64,000 bases of DNA from Saururus chinensis (GCA_035235625.1 CP141141.1:24673968-24737967); one strand, 5' to 3'; positions 23,309 to 35,800 are shown, counted from the first letter of the stretch. The notes: generated by a model from the sequence alone, not told the origin. Made by a program: numbers and translations.

Positions 23309-25192
23309 AATTGAATTGCATCCTCGCAATTCGCCCAAACTACTTTTCTAAACACAACAAAATCCAGTCATTATTTAGACACAAATCACAAATAAAATTC
23401 CTATAATTTAACATTGGAGGAAATCTTCACAAAGAAAATCTAATAGCTCATAATCAGATAAAATACTTTCAACAGAATCCAATAATTTAGATCGGATAAA
23501 ATTGTCACAACGTAATCCGATGACTTATGATCGAATAAAACACAATACGTCAAAAGTAGATAAATCAAAATTCAAAATCAAAACCCAAATCGCAAATCCG
23601 GACTAAGAAGATCCCGTCAAACACAAATCCAAAACACTCTCGGATTTTCATCATCCGATAATCAAAATCCGATAATTTGATTGGATAAATCATTTCACAA
23701 AATTTGATTTAAGATCACACTTTTCTTTTCAAAAAACACAGTGGAGCAAATCAGTTCAAAACACATCAAAATCAAAATAGTCAAAACGCATACCATGATA
23801 CCGACTAGTGTTCCTTCCATTACTCCTGGGGTAGTGGGAAGGTTCACAAGGATAGGAGCTTTCCCATGATGCTCCACACCGGTGCACGCATCACTTGCTA
23901 ATTATTTTTCTCTCGGCGGGCATCTCACAAATCACTTCACACGCTGTGATGCCCAACGGCCTTCCCCAGCTCCCATGGGGCAACTAGAGGTCACAAGGAT
24001 ACTTTCCCATTATCTCCACATCTATGCACCCCACAACTGATTATTTTTCTCAATAGGTATCCAGTATTGATAGTTTTTAGGCTTTATACCAAATAACTAT
24101 CCAAAAAGTCCAAATACCAAAATTATCGAAAAAACTCATCTTCAAATCAAGTCCAGAGCAAATATTCTTGATTAAACCAAACTCGAAATCAAAATTCATT
24201 TCAATACACTAGTGGAATCAACCATGAAGCTATCCACTAACACCTCATGTCCCATACTATTGGTGTTTGATGGTTTCTTCTTAGTAATTTTACAGGCGAT
24301 TGAAATAAATTTACTAAATTTTAAACCTATTTTCAAATAAAAAAGGATTTGAAATCAAAATTTAATATCAAATCCACTAGCAGATTCAACCATAGAGCAG
24401 TTCACTAATGTCTTCTATCTCATACAACAGGTATTTAGTTATTCTTCTTCAGAAATTCCATTGTCTTTCAAAAACAATTCACTTCTTAATCAAATATATT
24501 GTCTGAAGCAAACACCTTGAAATCAAATTTCATTTCAATATCCTGGTAGAATTAACCGTACAGTTTTTCCACTAGTGCATCATGTCCCATACCACGAGCG
24601 ATTGGTGGTTATTCCTTAGTAGTTCTACCATCGTTCAAATCACATTTGAAATCAAACCATTGAAAATGTTTTAAAAAAATCATATACTGATTTCAAAACA
24701 AAATTTCCGATCGAGTCAAATTCAAGATCAAAACATGTAAAATAAGTGCCACACATGTAAAACAAAATTTCAATTCGTTCATTATTTAAAATTTAAAATT
24801 CTCAAAAATTGGAATCCATCTTAAATACATACAGAACGAGATTTTTAAATCAAATCCGATTCAACTTTTTTAGAATAAAATTTTCACATCACTGAGGATT
24901 AAAATTTTGAATTCCCGAAATCAGAGTTTGAATTAAATCTGACATCACAAATACAAAATGCAAAGTTCAAAATTAAAGTTCTAATTAAATCAGATTTATT
25001 AGTTGGAAATTTTTTTTAAGTTATTTCAAATTTTAGAAATATTAAACCTCATGCAATATATCCAAACAAAAAATTTTAAATTAACTCAAATTGAAAGAAT
25101 TAAACATGATGCAACACATTCAGATATAATCAAATCATCAAATTGAGTGTTCACATCTAATCCCTTGCAATAAATGGTGAACAGAAATTTCA

Positions 25193-25241
<49 letters not shown>

Positions 25242-25903
25242 AAATTCTTACTACTTCATATGCAACACATTTATAACAAAAATTTTAGATCAATCTTGAT
25301 GTAAAATCAGCATTTGCAAAATTAGAGTTTATCTTCAATCTGATATCACACATGCAGAAAATTTTAAATCACTTCTAATTAAACAAATTAGAATTCATAA
25401 TAATGTTTGAAGAAATTCCAATGACACACCAACATAATGGAATTTACAAATCACAGTCCAATACATTTTATTTATAATAGAAATTTCAAATCAAAATCAA
25501 CTTGAGAATCAAAGTTCTCAAATCCGATCTCACACTTATAGAATGAAAAGTTCACAATTGGAATTTTCCTTAATTCCAACATCACATATGCAGAAGGGAC
25601 GTTCACAGTCGGAATTTGTATAAAATCCGATGTCACATATGCATAAAAAAATTCAAAATTAGAGTTTCTCTTAAATCCGATGATAAACATGCAAAACAAA
25701 GAATTTTACAATCGGATTAGGTATTAACTCCAATGTTACCCAAAAAATTCACAATCGGTGTATGTATTAAATCTGATACAACACTTACCAAATATAAGCT
25801 TTAGGTCAAATTGTCCCTCATAAAATGGAATTTCACATCAAATCACAATTCAAATCAAATCAATATATATTTTAAAATATTTCTCCCTCGAAGACAGAGC
25901 AAT
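23309..25903 (-). repeat. Non-coding interior of LARD-like element, with internal tandem repeats
   Basis: AT-rich sequence with three repeat sets. Two copies of about 130 bp carry TTCCCAT...CTCCACA(C/T) near 23810-24040. Three copies of about 170 bp carry CCACTA...CATGTCCCATAC near 24205-24620. Many 55-60-bp units carry AAATCCGATGTCACATATGCA-type blocks at about 25480-25800. No protein similarity was recognised on either strand. Confidence 0.7.
25197..25239. repeat. (AT)n microsatellite
   Basis: Uninterrupted AT run of about 42 bases inside the element interior. Confidence 0.9.
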
Positions 25904-25915
25904 GCTCCAATACCA
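25904..25915 (-). promoter_or_regulatory. LARD-like primer binding site (tRNA-iMet)
   Basis: Minus-strand TGGTATTGGAGC lies three bases inside the 5' LTR. It differs from TGGTATCAGAGC at two adjacent positions. Confidence 0.85.
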
Positions 25916-25918
25916 TTT

Positions 25919-28198
25919 TGTTACACCCCGACCCGAGCCGGAGTCCAGAAAATCTCTATAAAAAATTTTATTTCCTTAAGCCAAGAATCATCATCTATGT
26001 GTGAGAGGTACAACGTTAATCTACATACTACAAAGCTTCAAAGCTTCCCCGTACATAGACTCGAGTTGTAACGTTCACATACACACAACGAAGCTTCATA
26101 ATTCGTCACGTGTAAATCAGAATAAAACTTATAATTATATTTAATTGGGATCGGGCCAACGTTGCTTTGTCGTTGGTTGCCTACGTATGCCTTAGATAAT
26201 ATTTATAATATTATTCCAATATGATCGGATCAGAATGTAGTTCTTCCTATCAGCAATTACATAAATTAGGCATCACGAAATCATATATGTTAAAATACAT
26301 ATATATTGATATTCAATCGAAATCATACTAAAGCTTCCAATCTATCAAAGTCAAACGGAAATTAATAAATCAACGAAATCATACAAGTCACTCTACCACA
26401 GAGCGGAATCAATCACATTCACACGTCTCGCTCTACCCTAGAGCGACACCGAACACATCTCGTTCCATCCCAGAGCGAGACAAGTCACATTTAGTTACAT
26501 CTAAACACAGCATATCAGAACATAACAGATAAAAGCATAGCAAATCATATATCTTGATTAGTATATTATTATCACTAATTAAGATGTGCAAGCATATTGA
26601 CATTTCATATCCTAAGTTAACTACTTAGTATGCATATGTATTCTTAAACTCATCTTATAACAAAAGATCAACAATACTTACTCATATGAGATACTAGAAG
26701 TGGCAGACTTAGTATCCCTTCACCCTGAGATGCTCCTTACTTTATGTGCATGGAGGCAACAAACTTAACATCCCCTTTTTCTTTCTCCGGTGATAGGTAG
26801 GGCCTCTCCTTATCTTGATGTATTTCCTCCTTATCCGGTCTCCAACTCAGAGAACCGACCCTCCATTGTGTAGAACACACTCAATTCACTTGAGAACTCC
26901 TCTTAAATGGGCTAAATCGGAGTTAAAACGATCAGAAATGGAGAAAGAGAAGTTCTCTAGTACTCAAAGACAATGGGTAGGACCTCTCCTTCTCTTGGTG
27001 AATTTCCTCCTTATACGGTCTCCAACTTAAAGAAAGGACCCCTCCATTGTGTAGAGAATGCTAGATTTAGTCAAGAATGCCTCTTTAACTGCATTAATAG
27101 GACTCAGAATGCTAAAAAACAGAGAAAATGAAGTTCGTCGGTACTCAAGGACAACAGGCAGGAACTCTCCTTCTCTTGGAGCATTTCCTCCTTATACGGA
27201 CTCTAAATTGAAGAAAGGACCCCTCCATTTTGTAGAACACACTCATTTAGTCAAGAACGCATATTGAACAACCTTAGTCGGACTCAGAACGCTCATAAAC
27301 AGAGAAAATGAAGTTCGATGGTACTCAAGGACAACGGGCATGACCTCTCCTTCTCCTGGAGCATTTCCTCCTTATACAAACTCCAACTCAAAGAATGGAC
27401 CCCTCCATTGTGTAGAACTTGCTCGATTTAGTAAGGAATGCCTCTTGAACAGCCTTAATCAGACTCAAAACACTCAGAAACAGAGAAAATGAAGTTCGTC
27501 AGTACTCAAGGACAACGGTCAGGACCTTTCCTTCTCTTGGAATATTTTCTCCTTATATGGACTCCTACTCATAGATAGGACCCCTCCATTGCATAGAACA
27601 TGCTCGATTTAGTAAAGAATGCCTCTTGAACGGCCTTAATCGAACTCAGAATGCTAAGAAATGGAGAAAATGAAGTTTGTGTCTCAAAATGGACTAGAAT
27701 AGGGTATTTATAGCCCCCAAGCCGCCATTTTAAACCCATTGTGCAGTGAAATCGCTGGCGGCACCCGCCGATTCAGCGCCATGCGTGTGCAACACGATGC
27801 CCGTGCATCACGTGCGCGGCATTCGTGGATCGCCACACACTTAATGCATGTCGCATAAACCAATGCACATGCAGCCCGTTTTCTTTTCTTTTTCCTTTTT
27901 TTGAAATATTTATCTTCAATGCACATGCAGCGCGTTCTTGGTACCTTTGGACTCGTATCGATGAGCCCTTCGATTCTAGCCCACTTAAATCACTTTCTCT
28001 CACTCTTTACAAGTGAATTCCATCTAAAGCATAAAACTTTTGGTCCCGACCTCTGTTTTGTGCATTCTTTGATTTGTTATGCTCATTTCTTTGAATTTTA
28101 CACATGCACCAAGGTTTTAACCTCATAAAACTTTTAAAAATTATCTAATTACCTCTAACCCCTCAGGTTAGATGTAATCAAAAGAACGAGTTGTTACA
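25919..28198 (-). repeat. LARD-like element 5' LTR
   Basis: Begins TGTTACACCCC on the plus strand and ends TTGTTACA. It is the partner of 20919-23295 with several indels, giving a 97-bp length difference, and carries the same hairpin and tandem repeat blocks. Confidence 0.92.
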
Positions 28199-28203
28199 AT
28201 TTC

Positions 28204-28795
28204 TTTTGGGGAGATGTGTGCTTGATATTGAACAAGTAAGTATCATCTCTTTTTGGTCATTTAGAAGCATGTGGTGGTCACTTCTCTAAAAAAACACCGC
28301 TAAAATTGTGCATTGTGGTTTTTACTGGCCGACTCTTTACAAAGATGTTCATGAATTTTACAAAACTTGTAAACAATGTCAAAAGTTAGGAGCCATATCT
28401 CGTCGAAATATGATGCCTCTTAACCCCATATTGGTTATTAAGATTTTTGGTTGTTGGGGCATCGATTTCATGGGACCTTTTCCTCCTTCCCTTAGCTATG
28501 TTTACATTTTAATTGTCATCGATTATGTTTCCAAGTGTATTGAGGCGGTTCCAAGAAAAACCAATGGCCACAAAGTCGTTGTGCGCTTTTTAAAACAAAA
28601 TATATCTTCAAGGTTTTGAATGCCTCGAGCCATCATAAGTGACAGGGGGTTACATTTTTGCAATAAACATTTTGAAATTTTAAAACTGTTAAGCCTTATG
28701 GAACTGTTGAAATTGAAAACCCAAATAAATGTAATGTTTTCAAAGTTAATGGACAATGTTTGAAACCATTTTTAGACCATTTTATCCCTAAAGTT
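28204..28795 (+). pseudogene. Athila integrase with internal deletion
   Basis: The plus-strand frame 28308-28619 holds the zinc-binding end (FYKTCKQCQKLG, with the preceding His region in a broken frame) and the core start (WGIDFMGPFPPS, first catalytic Asp; YVSKCIEAVPRKTNGHKVV). From 28620 PRAIISDRG gives the second Asp. The sequence then jumps at about 28680 to the very end of pol (GTVEIENPN-like, KVNGQCLKPFL in a shifted frame), so the catalytic Glu and most of the core C-terminus are deleted. The large insertion at 20919-28198 separates this from its RNase H. Confidence 0.9.
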
Positions 28796-28911
28796 GAGTT
28801 TACATCTCTTAAAATCCAAATTATGAGGGTTCATTTTCTTTTCATGATTTTTACTCCAAAAAATAAAAAAACATAAAAAAATCATTTTTCAAACATTGAG
28901 GACAATGTTTC

Positions 28912-30080
28912 TGATAGGTATAATTTACACGTTATTTTACCCTTAATTATTCTATTTTCTAGTCTCATTTAAGTGTTAATATAGGTTAAATTATTAGATA
29001 TTAAATTTAATTAGGTTAGAAAAAGCTTCCATGATGATTTGAATTAAATTGGCTTATTTTGTAGATTCTTCATTGGCAATCGAACGGCCTCACTAACCGA
29101 TCGATCGGGATAACGTATTTTTGAAGAAAATTCAGTTCAAGCGTTCGAACGGGCATGCTGGGCGTTAGAACGGCATAACGCGCAGTTTCCTTATTTCAAT
29201 CAATTTCGAGTTTTTTTCATATTGGACTCTTCCCTACGGATCTTATGCCTATATAAAGACTTATTTGGCACGAAATTAAGGGTTAACAAGTAAATTTTCT
29301 GAAGAGAAGAAGGAAGAAGAAGATGGAAAAAAACTTAAAGCTTTCAATGGAGATTCAAGTGCTCTCTTCTACCATCGAAGGCTAAACTTTTCTTTTACTT
29401 AGGAGTTGATGAAGCTATAGATAAGTTTCAATTTCTTTTTTTTTAATTTAGATCTCAGTTGTGAATTATGACAATTGTATGATAAGGATTTCCTTTTAAT
29501 GGAAGAGTTTTTAATGTTTATTCAAATCTATGTTGATTTATTGTCTTGTAGATGATAGATTGATGTGGTTTTGATATTTGTATCAATTCTAATTTCTGTG
29601 ATTTAGATGAGATGGTCATGCAATAATTTTAATGTTCATATAATTAATGACTTGGATGAGTTATACTAAAATTAGACGGGTCATGCCTATAGCTATTTAG
29701 TGTAGATGATTCGTGCTATTGTCGAAGATAGTTCATGCCATGGAAGTTAATTAATGATTCTTTCTAAAGTAATTTTAGCTTGTAGCTGAGAATACTTGTT
29801 CATATTCATACTAGATTTAGATTAAAACTAAAGGAATTATTATGGTTCTATAGTGGATTCAATTTCCTAAGTAAATTCCATCATATTAATCTCTTGTTTT
29901 TAAACTAGTTGATTCCTTTTCTTTACTTAATTAAAGTTTAAGTTGTTTTAGTTTTCAATTAGCAAATTCCTCTTTATATTTAGTAATAATTTATCCGTCT
30001 CTGAGGTTCAACAACTCTTAAATACTCATCCTAGTACAATTACCTTGTACACTTGCAAAGGGTTTAATTATAAACGATCA
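28912..30080 (+). mobile_element. Solo LTR, 1169 bp, nested in Athila 3' region
   Basis: Starts TGATAGGTATAATT and ends AAACGATCA, with a perfect target duplication GTTTC at 28907-28911 and 30081-30085. Without it the Athila text reads GACAATGTTTCATTTGGG-like, a known post-pol motif. A promoter-like TATATAAAGAC lies near 29251, followed by a purine-rich leader near 29300, so the plus strand is sense. No internal domain is present: the element was removed by recombination between its two LTRs. Family not assigned. Confidence 0.85.
29251..29261 (+). promoter_or_regulatory. TATA box of solo LTR
   Basis: TATATAAAGAC lies about 340 bases into the LTR and upstream of a GAAGAAGGAAGAAGAAG leader, the layout of the LTR U3/R junction. 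Confidence 0.5.
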
Positions 30081-30085
30081 GTTTC

Positions 30086-30763
30086 ATTTGGGTTGGGGGC
30101 TGAGTTTTGATAATTGTTTTGTTAATAATATTGACTATGATAACCTTCATGCTTTCTTGGTATTCTTCCTCTTTACGTTGATCTCTAGATAATGATAGAA
30201 CTTGGATATTTTTAATAAAACTTTCCTTTTGTAATGAGTTATTATAATTAATTTGTATGAAGAGGATCTTAGAAACTAAAGTTGGTTTTCAAAATAATAT
30301 GACTAAATTTTAGAGTTGAAGTCGAATAATGTGCTTGTTGCTCTAATACTCACCCAGAATGTCTAGGGGCACCAAATCGAATGAACTTTGACCTCCTTAT
30401 TCAGTTGGTTGGCTAGGAAAAAACTAGTGGATTATTATCATTATGGAAATCAACCAATGAATTAGATCGAGTACTTCAAAAAGGGTTGCCTATGAAAAAA
30501 ATTTTAAAAATGAGAAAAAATGAAAGTAAGTAAAAAAAAAAAGAGTGATGGCCATTATAAGAAAAAAAGGAAAAAGCAAAGTTGCTAAATAATGTTTCAT
30601 TTTGTAAGATAGGGCAAAGTCATCGTTGTAAAATGCAAGTATGCTAGAATATCACAGATAAAGCTCATGAGGTATTAAAGTGAACATCTAAACTGCTTGT
30701 TACCTCGGACAAATTGCTAAGTTTTGAATTAGTTCTTTTGGCTATCTAAACATCTCTTGGTGA
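30086..30763 (+). other. Athila 3' non-coding region
   Basis: Starts with CATTTGGGTTGGGGGCTGAG, the conserved post-pol motif, and continues as AT-rich sequence to the 3' LTR. No env-like frame survives. Confidence 0.6.
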
Positions 30764-31349
30764 ATCTAATCATTGCTAAAGAAGTAGCCAATTAAGAAAT
30801 CATTCAGGATGCAATCAATGGATATGATTGGACCTTCCCCTTTGATACAACCCCTTCTACTCCTATAAATAGAGGAGTGGACGTGGTAGAGGCATCATCT
30901 CCTCCTCTTTGGAGCTCTCTTCTCCTATTTTTCTTATCTTTTTTTATACTTTTGATTTTTAGTTTTATTATAATGGCTTTCTAAGCTCTCCAGCTAAGGC
31001 TAGAGGTGATTTGTAAGAATCTAACAGAGTTCTATTAATGTTTCATCAATGGTTTCAAGTAAGTATTGGTTATTTGAAGTGATGATTATTTAATATGTCT
31101 ATGTTCTTGTTTCTTTGTGATCTTAATGCATAAGATGCTTGAAGGCTCACTTTCTTGATCTTTTGTGGTTTTGATACATAGAACTCTTGAAGAAATAATT
31201 TTTTTTATCCTTCATGTATCTAAAGCATTTCTTATCTTTATTTTTGTTTTTAAAGTTCATATCTTTCAGTTAGATAGAATCTTCATTCATTTCTAATTAG
31301 CATAACATGACACATGAAGATCAACATTAGATGTTACAATGACCCTTAA

Positions 31350-34300
31350 TGTAAAGACTCTTGTCTTAAACCAGTTCACATTTAATTTTATTTATTATTT
31401 AATGGTCATCATGTAGTTTAAGCCTTTTCTGATTGATTTCGGTGATTTTCAAAAATAAAGGTGGTTTCCAAAGGTTTTAATCCAAAATAACTTCATGTTT
31501 ATACGTTTTGAGTGAATTTAAGTCAATTGTGAATTTTTAAATTTTCATAAAATTTTCAAAAATTAGGGTTTGGCGGGCCCCCATGTGAGCCCCATGGTTG
31601 AATTTGGGGTTTTTAGTCCAAGACATCCCAAACATTAAAATAAGTCATTAAAAAAAATAAAAAATTTTATGGTCTTAATTAGGGTTTAAATGGCCAAACT
31701 ACCTACTTTTAGTTAAAAATTATATTTACACCTCAAGTTTTAATTAGGTCTAACCGTTTGTTTCCTATAAAAAGAAAGGGTTGGCCTCTTTCCCATTTGG
31801 AAAAGGGCTAAGTCAAGGAATCAAGAGCCTAATCCTCCTTAGGCCCAAAGAGGAAGCTGATTAGTGGTGAGATTTCCTTAATCCTTTCTTAATCATTAGG
31901 GTTTTTCATAAACTTCTTCTAATCTCATCTTTCTCCATTGATTCAATTCGTTTTCAGGCAATTAAGTTATTGATTTGCATCTCTAATTCAAACCCTAGCT
32001 TTCAAATTTTCGTTTTTATGTCCCTAAAGCTCTAAATCTAATATTTTTCCAATGATTTTCAAGTTCTAAATTAGATTTAGGTGGGTATTAATAAAAATCA
32101 CACTTTCGGGTAGGTTTCAGTTGAGATTAAGGAGCTAATCTGATTCAAAAAGAGGTGAAAGGTAATGGGTTTTAGTCTCAGCCTTGCTATGTTTGCAAAT
32201 CTCAATTTTTATGTGTTTTGCTTGAATGGATTCCATGTTTAGGGCTTTAATGATAGATTAGTAAAAACTTAATCTTTTGCATTAATTTCTTAGGGCTTTG
32301 ATTTAAAATGGGTAGATTTAGCATTTTGGAATGTTTAATTGAATTTTTATTATTTTTGAGGCTTTGAATGAAGGTTATAAGTTCCATTAATGGTGTCTTG
32401 GTTTGGATTTCGAAATGAAGAAGATGATACATATCTGCCGTTATGGAGATCAATCGAGGCTAATGGTCGATCGGCTACATAGCAGATTTTGGCATTTTGG
32501 GTTTTTTATGTTTATTTCGGTGCTTTAATCCCAATTGATGTTTCTAATATTTATATAGAGTGTTTTGAGTTAGAATAAGCTACTGGAAGTGTATGCTATT
32601 TATGTTGGGATTTATGAAGCATGCTTAAGTATTTTGTGGAATTACATGTTGATGGTTAGACATGTTAGCATTGATTATCTTTAATTTATAGTTGATGAAA
32701 TTCATATATTTTAATCATGTTTCCAGGAAGATTATTGTATGACAATGATATGATATGTCATCTTATAATATGAATGGATTGTGGGTGAATGGTAATATTA
32801 TGTTCTAACTTCATGTGTAGAATAATTATGTTCGTAGAAGTTGAGCACTTGATTTCACATGATGAGATGATGATTTACGATGGATTTCATTTATGATTTC
32901 AGTTGGTAACCATGATTAGATTTTATCAAAGCATGTATGTATTGCCTTATGAGCTATTGTCTAAGCATGATCATGTGCTTAGGAATGTATGAACACACAC
33001 ATGTGGGAAATTTATTAGGAATTAGTGGTTGTTTATTATTTGAATATGATGCATGTGGGGACTGATGGGAGCACATTCCATGTGTTGGAATTCACGTAGA
33101 GATTGCTCACGGATGTATCAAGTTGCATACATCATGAAGTGGATTTCATAAATGAAACTTTACCGATGTTTAGTCGTGGTTGATCGATTGGATGCAATGA
33201 TGTGAGATTGCATGCCAGATTAATCGATCGTGGGCTTAATCGGAACTTGGCTGGTCAGAAAGGATATGATTTCGATTTGAGTTCCTAATTCGAATATGGA
33301 TGCTCCCCGGGTTGAGTTGATTGATATTGATGCGGTTGAGATTTATTTGATGTAGTCACATCTAGACCCTGAGAATCCAAAGTGGTATGCCATCGTGCAT
33401 CGATTGCCACGTGTTCTAGGTTTCCTCTGAGGAAATCGGACTCTCCCTACCGCAAAGATGTCCAGAGTGAACATACTGCTCTAGGTCTTTGTGAGGTGAT
33501 CAGACGTCCTTGGCCAAGACTATCTAGGGCGAGCAGACCTGCTCTAGGTTTCTGAAAGGAAATCAAACTCCCCTTGTGGATTATCCAGGGCGAGCAGTGG
33601 GATTGACTACCCCAAATACTCTAGGTTTCCATTTCGGAAATAAAATTGATGTCCAGGTTGGGTTAAGACCCTAGGTTTTCATGTAAGAAATCGGACGATA
33701 TCTAGAGCGGGTGATATGATTGTATTCCTCTCCATGATGGAGACATTCACCATTCGATTGATGATGCATGTGTATGAGATTATATTATGCCTAGGATTGC
33801 ATAGCTTGTGTAGGGATAATGTGACACATGTGTATATGATTTACTATGCATGATTGTATATCATGTGGTTGACACGTTTATCGTGCAGTGTGAATGAGCT
33901 ATGGAATAAAAGTGATATGAATGCATAATCAGGAATTGTGTGATTGAGACACTATTATGCATGTTTATATAGTATGAATGCATAATCTGAATCGTGTGTG
34001 AGACACTATTATGCAGGTTTATATGGTATGAATGCATGATCTGAATCATGTGTGAGACACTATTATGTAGGTTCTTGTAGTATGGATGCATAATCAAAAA
34101 ATGTGTTAGAGACACCTCTGATGATGCTTGATTTGACTTGATGTGGATTAATACCTATGCAAGATGGATGCTAGGTTATAACACGATCGTTTATGCCCTG
34201 ACTTTCATATTTGTGTCATATGCATGCTAGCTCTTATGTTTATGGACAAGTAGGGGTTTAGTAGGGGAATGATCAAAAAAGGGTATACCATGTCATTTAT

Positions 34301-34869
34301 AAATCTGAATTACCATATTGTCATGTCGTGATGATTTTCTGATTATCATTGTCGTCTTCAAACCATTACTAAGTTATGTACTTGCCCCATTTTTGTGATT
34401 TGTTTTGGGGCTGCACGGTGTAACGTGCAAACGAGTAGGACACCTTATACGAGGGATAGCATGGGTACTCATGGGATTGGCTTTCGTCACATTCTGATGG
34501 TGTTTTACTTTCAAATTTTCTCATTGCTAACACTTGATAACATTATGTGGTGGATTATGTATGTTACTTGTGTTTATTTGTTGTTGTTAGATACCTTTGA
34601 ACTTTTCATATTTTAAGCCATGTCTGGGATCCAGAGATTATGATGTGGGTTTGTGTGAGACGATGATTATGTTAGTTTACTATCATTTTCTTTATCCTTA
34701 CTTCTCTTACTCAAAGGACGTGAGATGCGCTACTCTGTTTGTTGAACTGCCCGCGTGAGGGGCTAAGTCTTCCACAATTCGCTAAATTGTATAAATTTCT
34801 ATCACCCCCGCACACTAACCAGCCCTTGGACGGGGTTCGGCTCGGGTCGGGCTATGCCAGGACATGACA
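31350..34869 (+). mobile_element. Solo LTR, 3520 bp, nested in Athila 3' LTR
   Basis: Starts TGTAAAGACTC and ends GGACATGACA, with a perfect target duplication CTTAA at 31345-31349 and 34870-34874. It holds no coding sequence, so it is a solo LTR rather than an element. The length, and a GGGTTCGGCTCGGGTCGGG block close to the end, suggest a long-LTR chromovirus of the Tekay/Del type; that is inference. A leader TATAAAAAGAAAGGG is at about 31767. Landmarks shared with 1820-3992 and 7806-9377 (CTAGGTTTCC...GGAAATCGGAC blocks, GAGACATTCACCATTCGATT, TTGTGTAGGGA) mark them as relatives. Confidence 0.88.
33940..34110 (+). repeat. Short tandem repeat in solo LTR
   Basis: About four units of 58-60 bp, each with GTATGAATGCATAATC and GAGACACTATTATGCA, lie in tandem near the 3' part of the LTR. 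Confidence 0.75.
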
Positions 34870-35155
34870 CTTAATATCTTAGTAATTTATCTTATTATTT
34901 TCTTAACTCTTTATTACCTGAATACTCCTACTTTTTCTCTCTTAATCTTTCTTTATTCTTCTTATTTTGTAATCATTGTGATAGTCAACAAAGGTAATCT
35001 TTGTGGATTCGACCTTACAATACATCCACTTATGCACTTGCAAGTAATATAACCCTAAGCTTTAGCTCAATTTGATAAATTAATAGTTTAGGTGTAACAC
35101 TTCATGGAAGAGGTATTAACCTTTTTAGGCTTTATATGAATGTCAGAATCCTCCC

Positions 35156-35160
<5 letters not shown>

Positions 35161-35250
<90 letters not shown>
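35161..35250. repeat. (TA)45 microsatellite
   Basis: Ninety bases of perfect TA just outside the Athila 3' LTR. Frames reading Ile-Tyr through it are not genes. Confidence 0.95.
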
Positions 35251-35253
<3 letters not shown>

Positions 35254-35469
35254 CTCTTCTTGTGTGGGTCTTGTAAGGGGTCTTTTGATATTTACTCGTC
35301 CCTCACCCTTCCCACTAGCTTAATTTCCATTTTACACAAACTCAATGGCTTATTGTCCTCTTCTACATCTTATATGTTCATAAGCAAATATGAAAATATT
35401 AGTTTAGGTTACATACAAGTATATTAACTAAACAAAAAAGATAAATACCTCATCATTAGCAATGTTCTT

Positions 35470-35800
35470 TCCACCATCATCAGCCTCTGTTTAGCAATAA
35501 GCACAAAAGCCTCATTTTCCTCCTCCTCGTCCTCATCTTTATCGTCTACCCCTCCCCCTTTTCCATCCTCCTCCTTTTCCACCACCCCTTCCCCATCCTT
35601 ATCTACCTCCTTTTCCTCTTCCTCAACCTTTTCCTCCTCCTTTGTCTCCCTTTCATCCTCCTTTAATTCAACATTTTCCTCCTCCTCCCCTCGTTTTCCT
35701 CCTCTTCCTCAACCTTTTCCTCCCCTTCCACTTCTTTTTTCTCCTCCTCTTCCTCCTTTTCCATCTCATCTCCCTCAACCTTCCTCCCTAGCCACATTCT
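35470..35800 (-). pseudogene. Acidic Glu/Lys-rich region of copy A product
   Basis: The plus strand is TCC/TTC-rich; the minus strand reads as runs of Glu with Lys, Gly and Asp (EGDEMEKEEEEEKKEVEGEE type) with stops and frameshifts. Acidic linkers of this kind are common in plant transposon-borne DUF1985/Ulp1 proteins, but the region is too low in complexity to assign by itself. Confidence 0.45.

Larger units (their letters stand above)
20919..28198 (-). mobile_element. Large LTR element without coding capacity (LARD-like), nested in Athila pol
   Basis: Direct repeats of 2377 and 2280 bp flank a 2623-bp interior. The target duplication is ATTTC at 20914-20918 and 28199-28203, perfect. In element sense (minus) LTRs begin TGTAACAACTC and end GGGGTGTAACA; the left copy ends TA instead of CA through one mutation. 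A tRNA-iMet primer site (25904-25915) and polypurine tract (23296-23308) set the orientation. The interior holds no frame longer than about 90 codons and no gag or pol. Such elements must borrow proteins from an autonomous relative. Removing it rejoins the host Athila RNase H-integrase spacer. Confidence 0.93.
16593..35099 (+). mobile_element. Athila-type Ty3/gypsy element with three nested insertions
   Basis: Plus-strand order is LTR, tRNA-Asp primer site, gag remnant, protease remnant, RT, RNase H, integrase, 3' non-coding region, LTR. The RT wording (RMPFGLYNAPATFQKCM, FMDDISVF) and tRNA-Asp primer site are characteristic of the Athila lineage. It is interrupted by a large-LTR element at 20919-28198, a solo LTR at 28912-30080, and a second solo LTR inside its own 3' LTR at 31350-34869, all with target duplications. 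Without these insertions it is roughly 6.5 kb, shorter than usual for Athila, owing to deletions in gag/protease and integrase. Its own target duplication was not resolved. Confidence 0.9.
30764..35099 (+). repeat. Athila-type 3' LTR, truncated and split
   Basis: 30764-31349 and 34875-35099 together match 17219-18034. The first part of the LTR that would match 16593-17218 is missing. It ends TTAGGTGTAACA like the left LTR. It is split by the solo LTR at 31350-34869. Confidence 0.85.

Noticed and set aside
16563-35104. CTTCA as the Athila target duplication
   Set aside because: CTTCA follows the right LTR at 35100 and occurs twice near 16563-16573, but neither left copy is followed by TG, so the left border stays open.
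35140-35427. 95-codon frame with long Ile-Tyr run
   Set aside because: It is a reading of the (TA)45 microsatellite.
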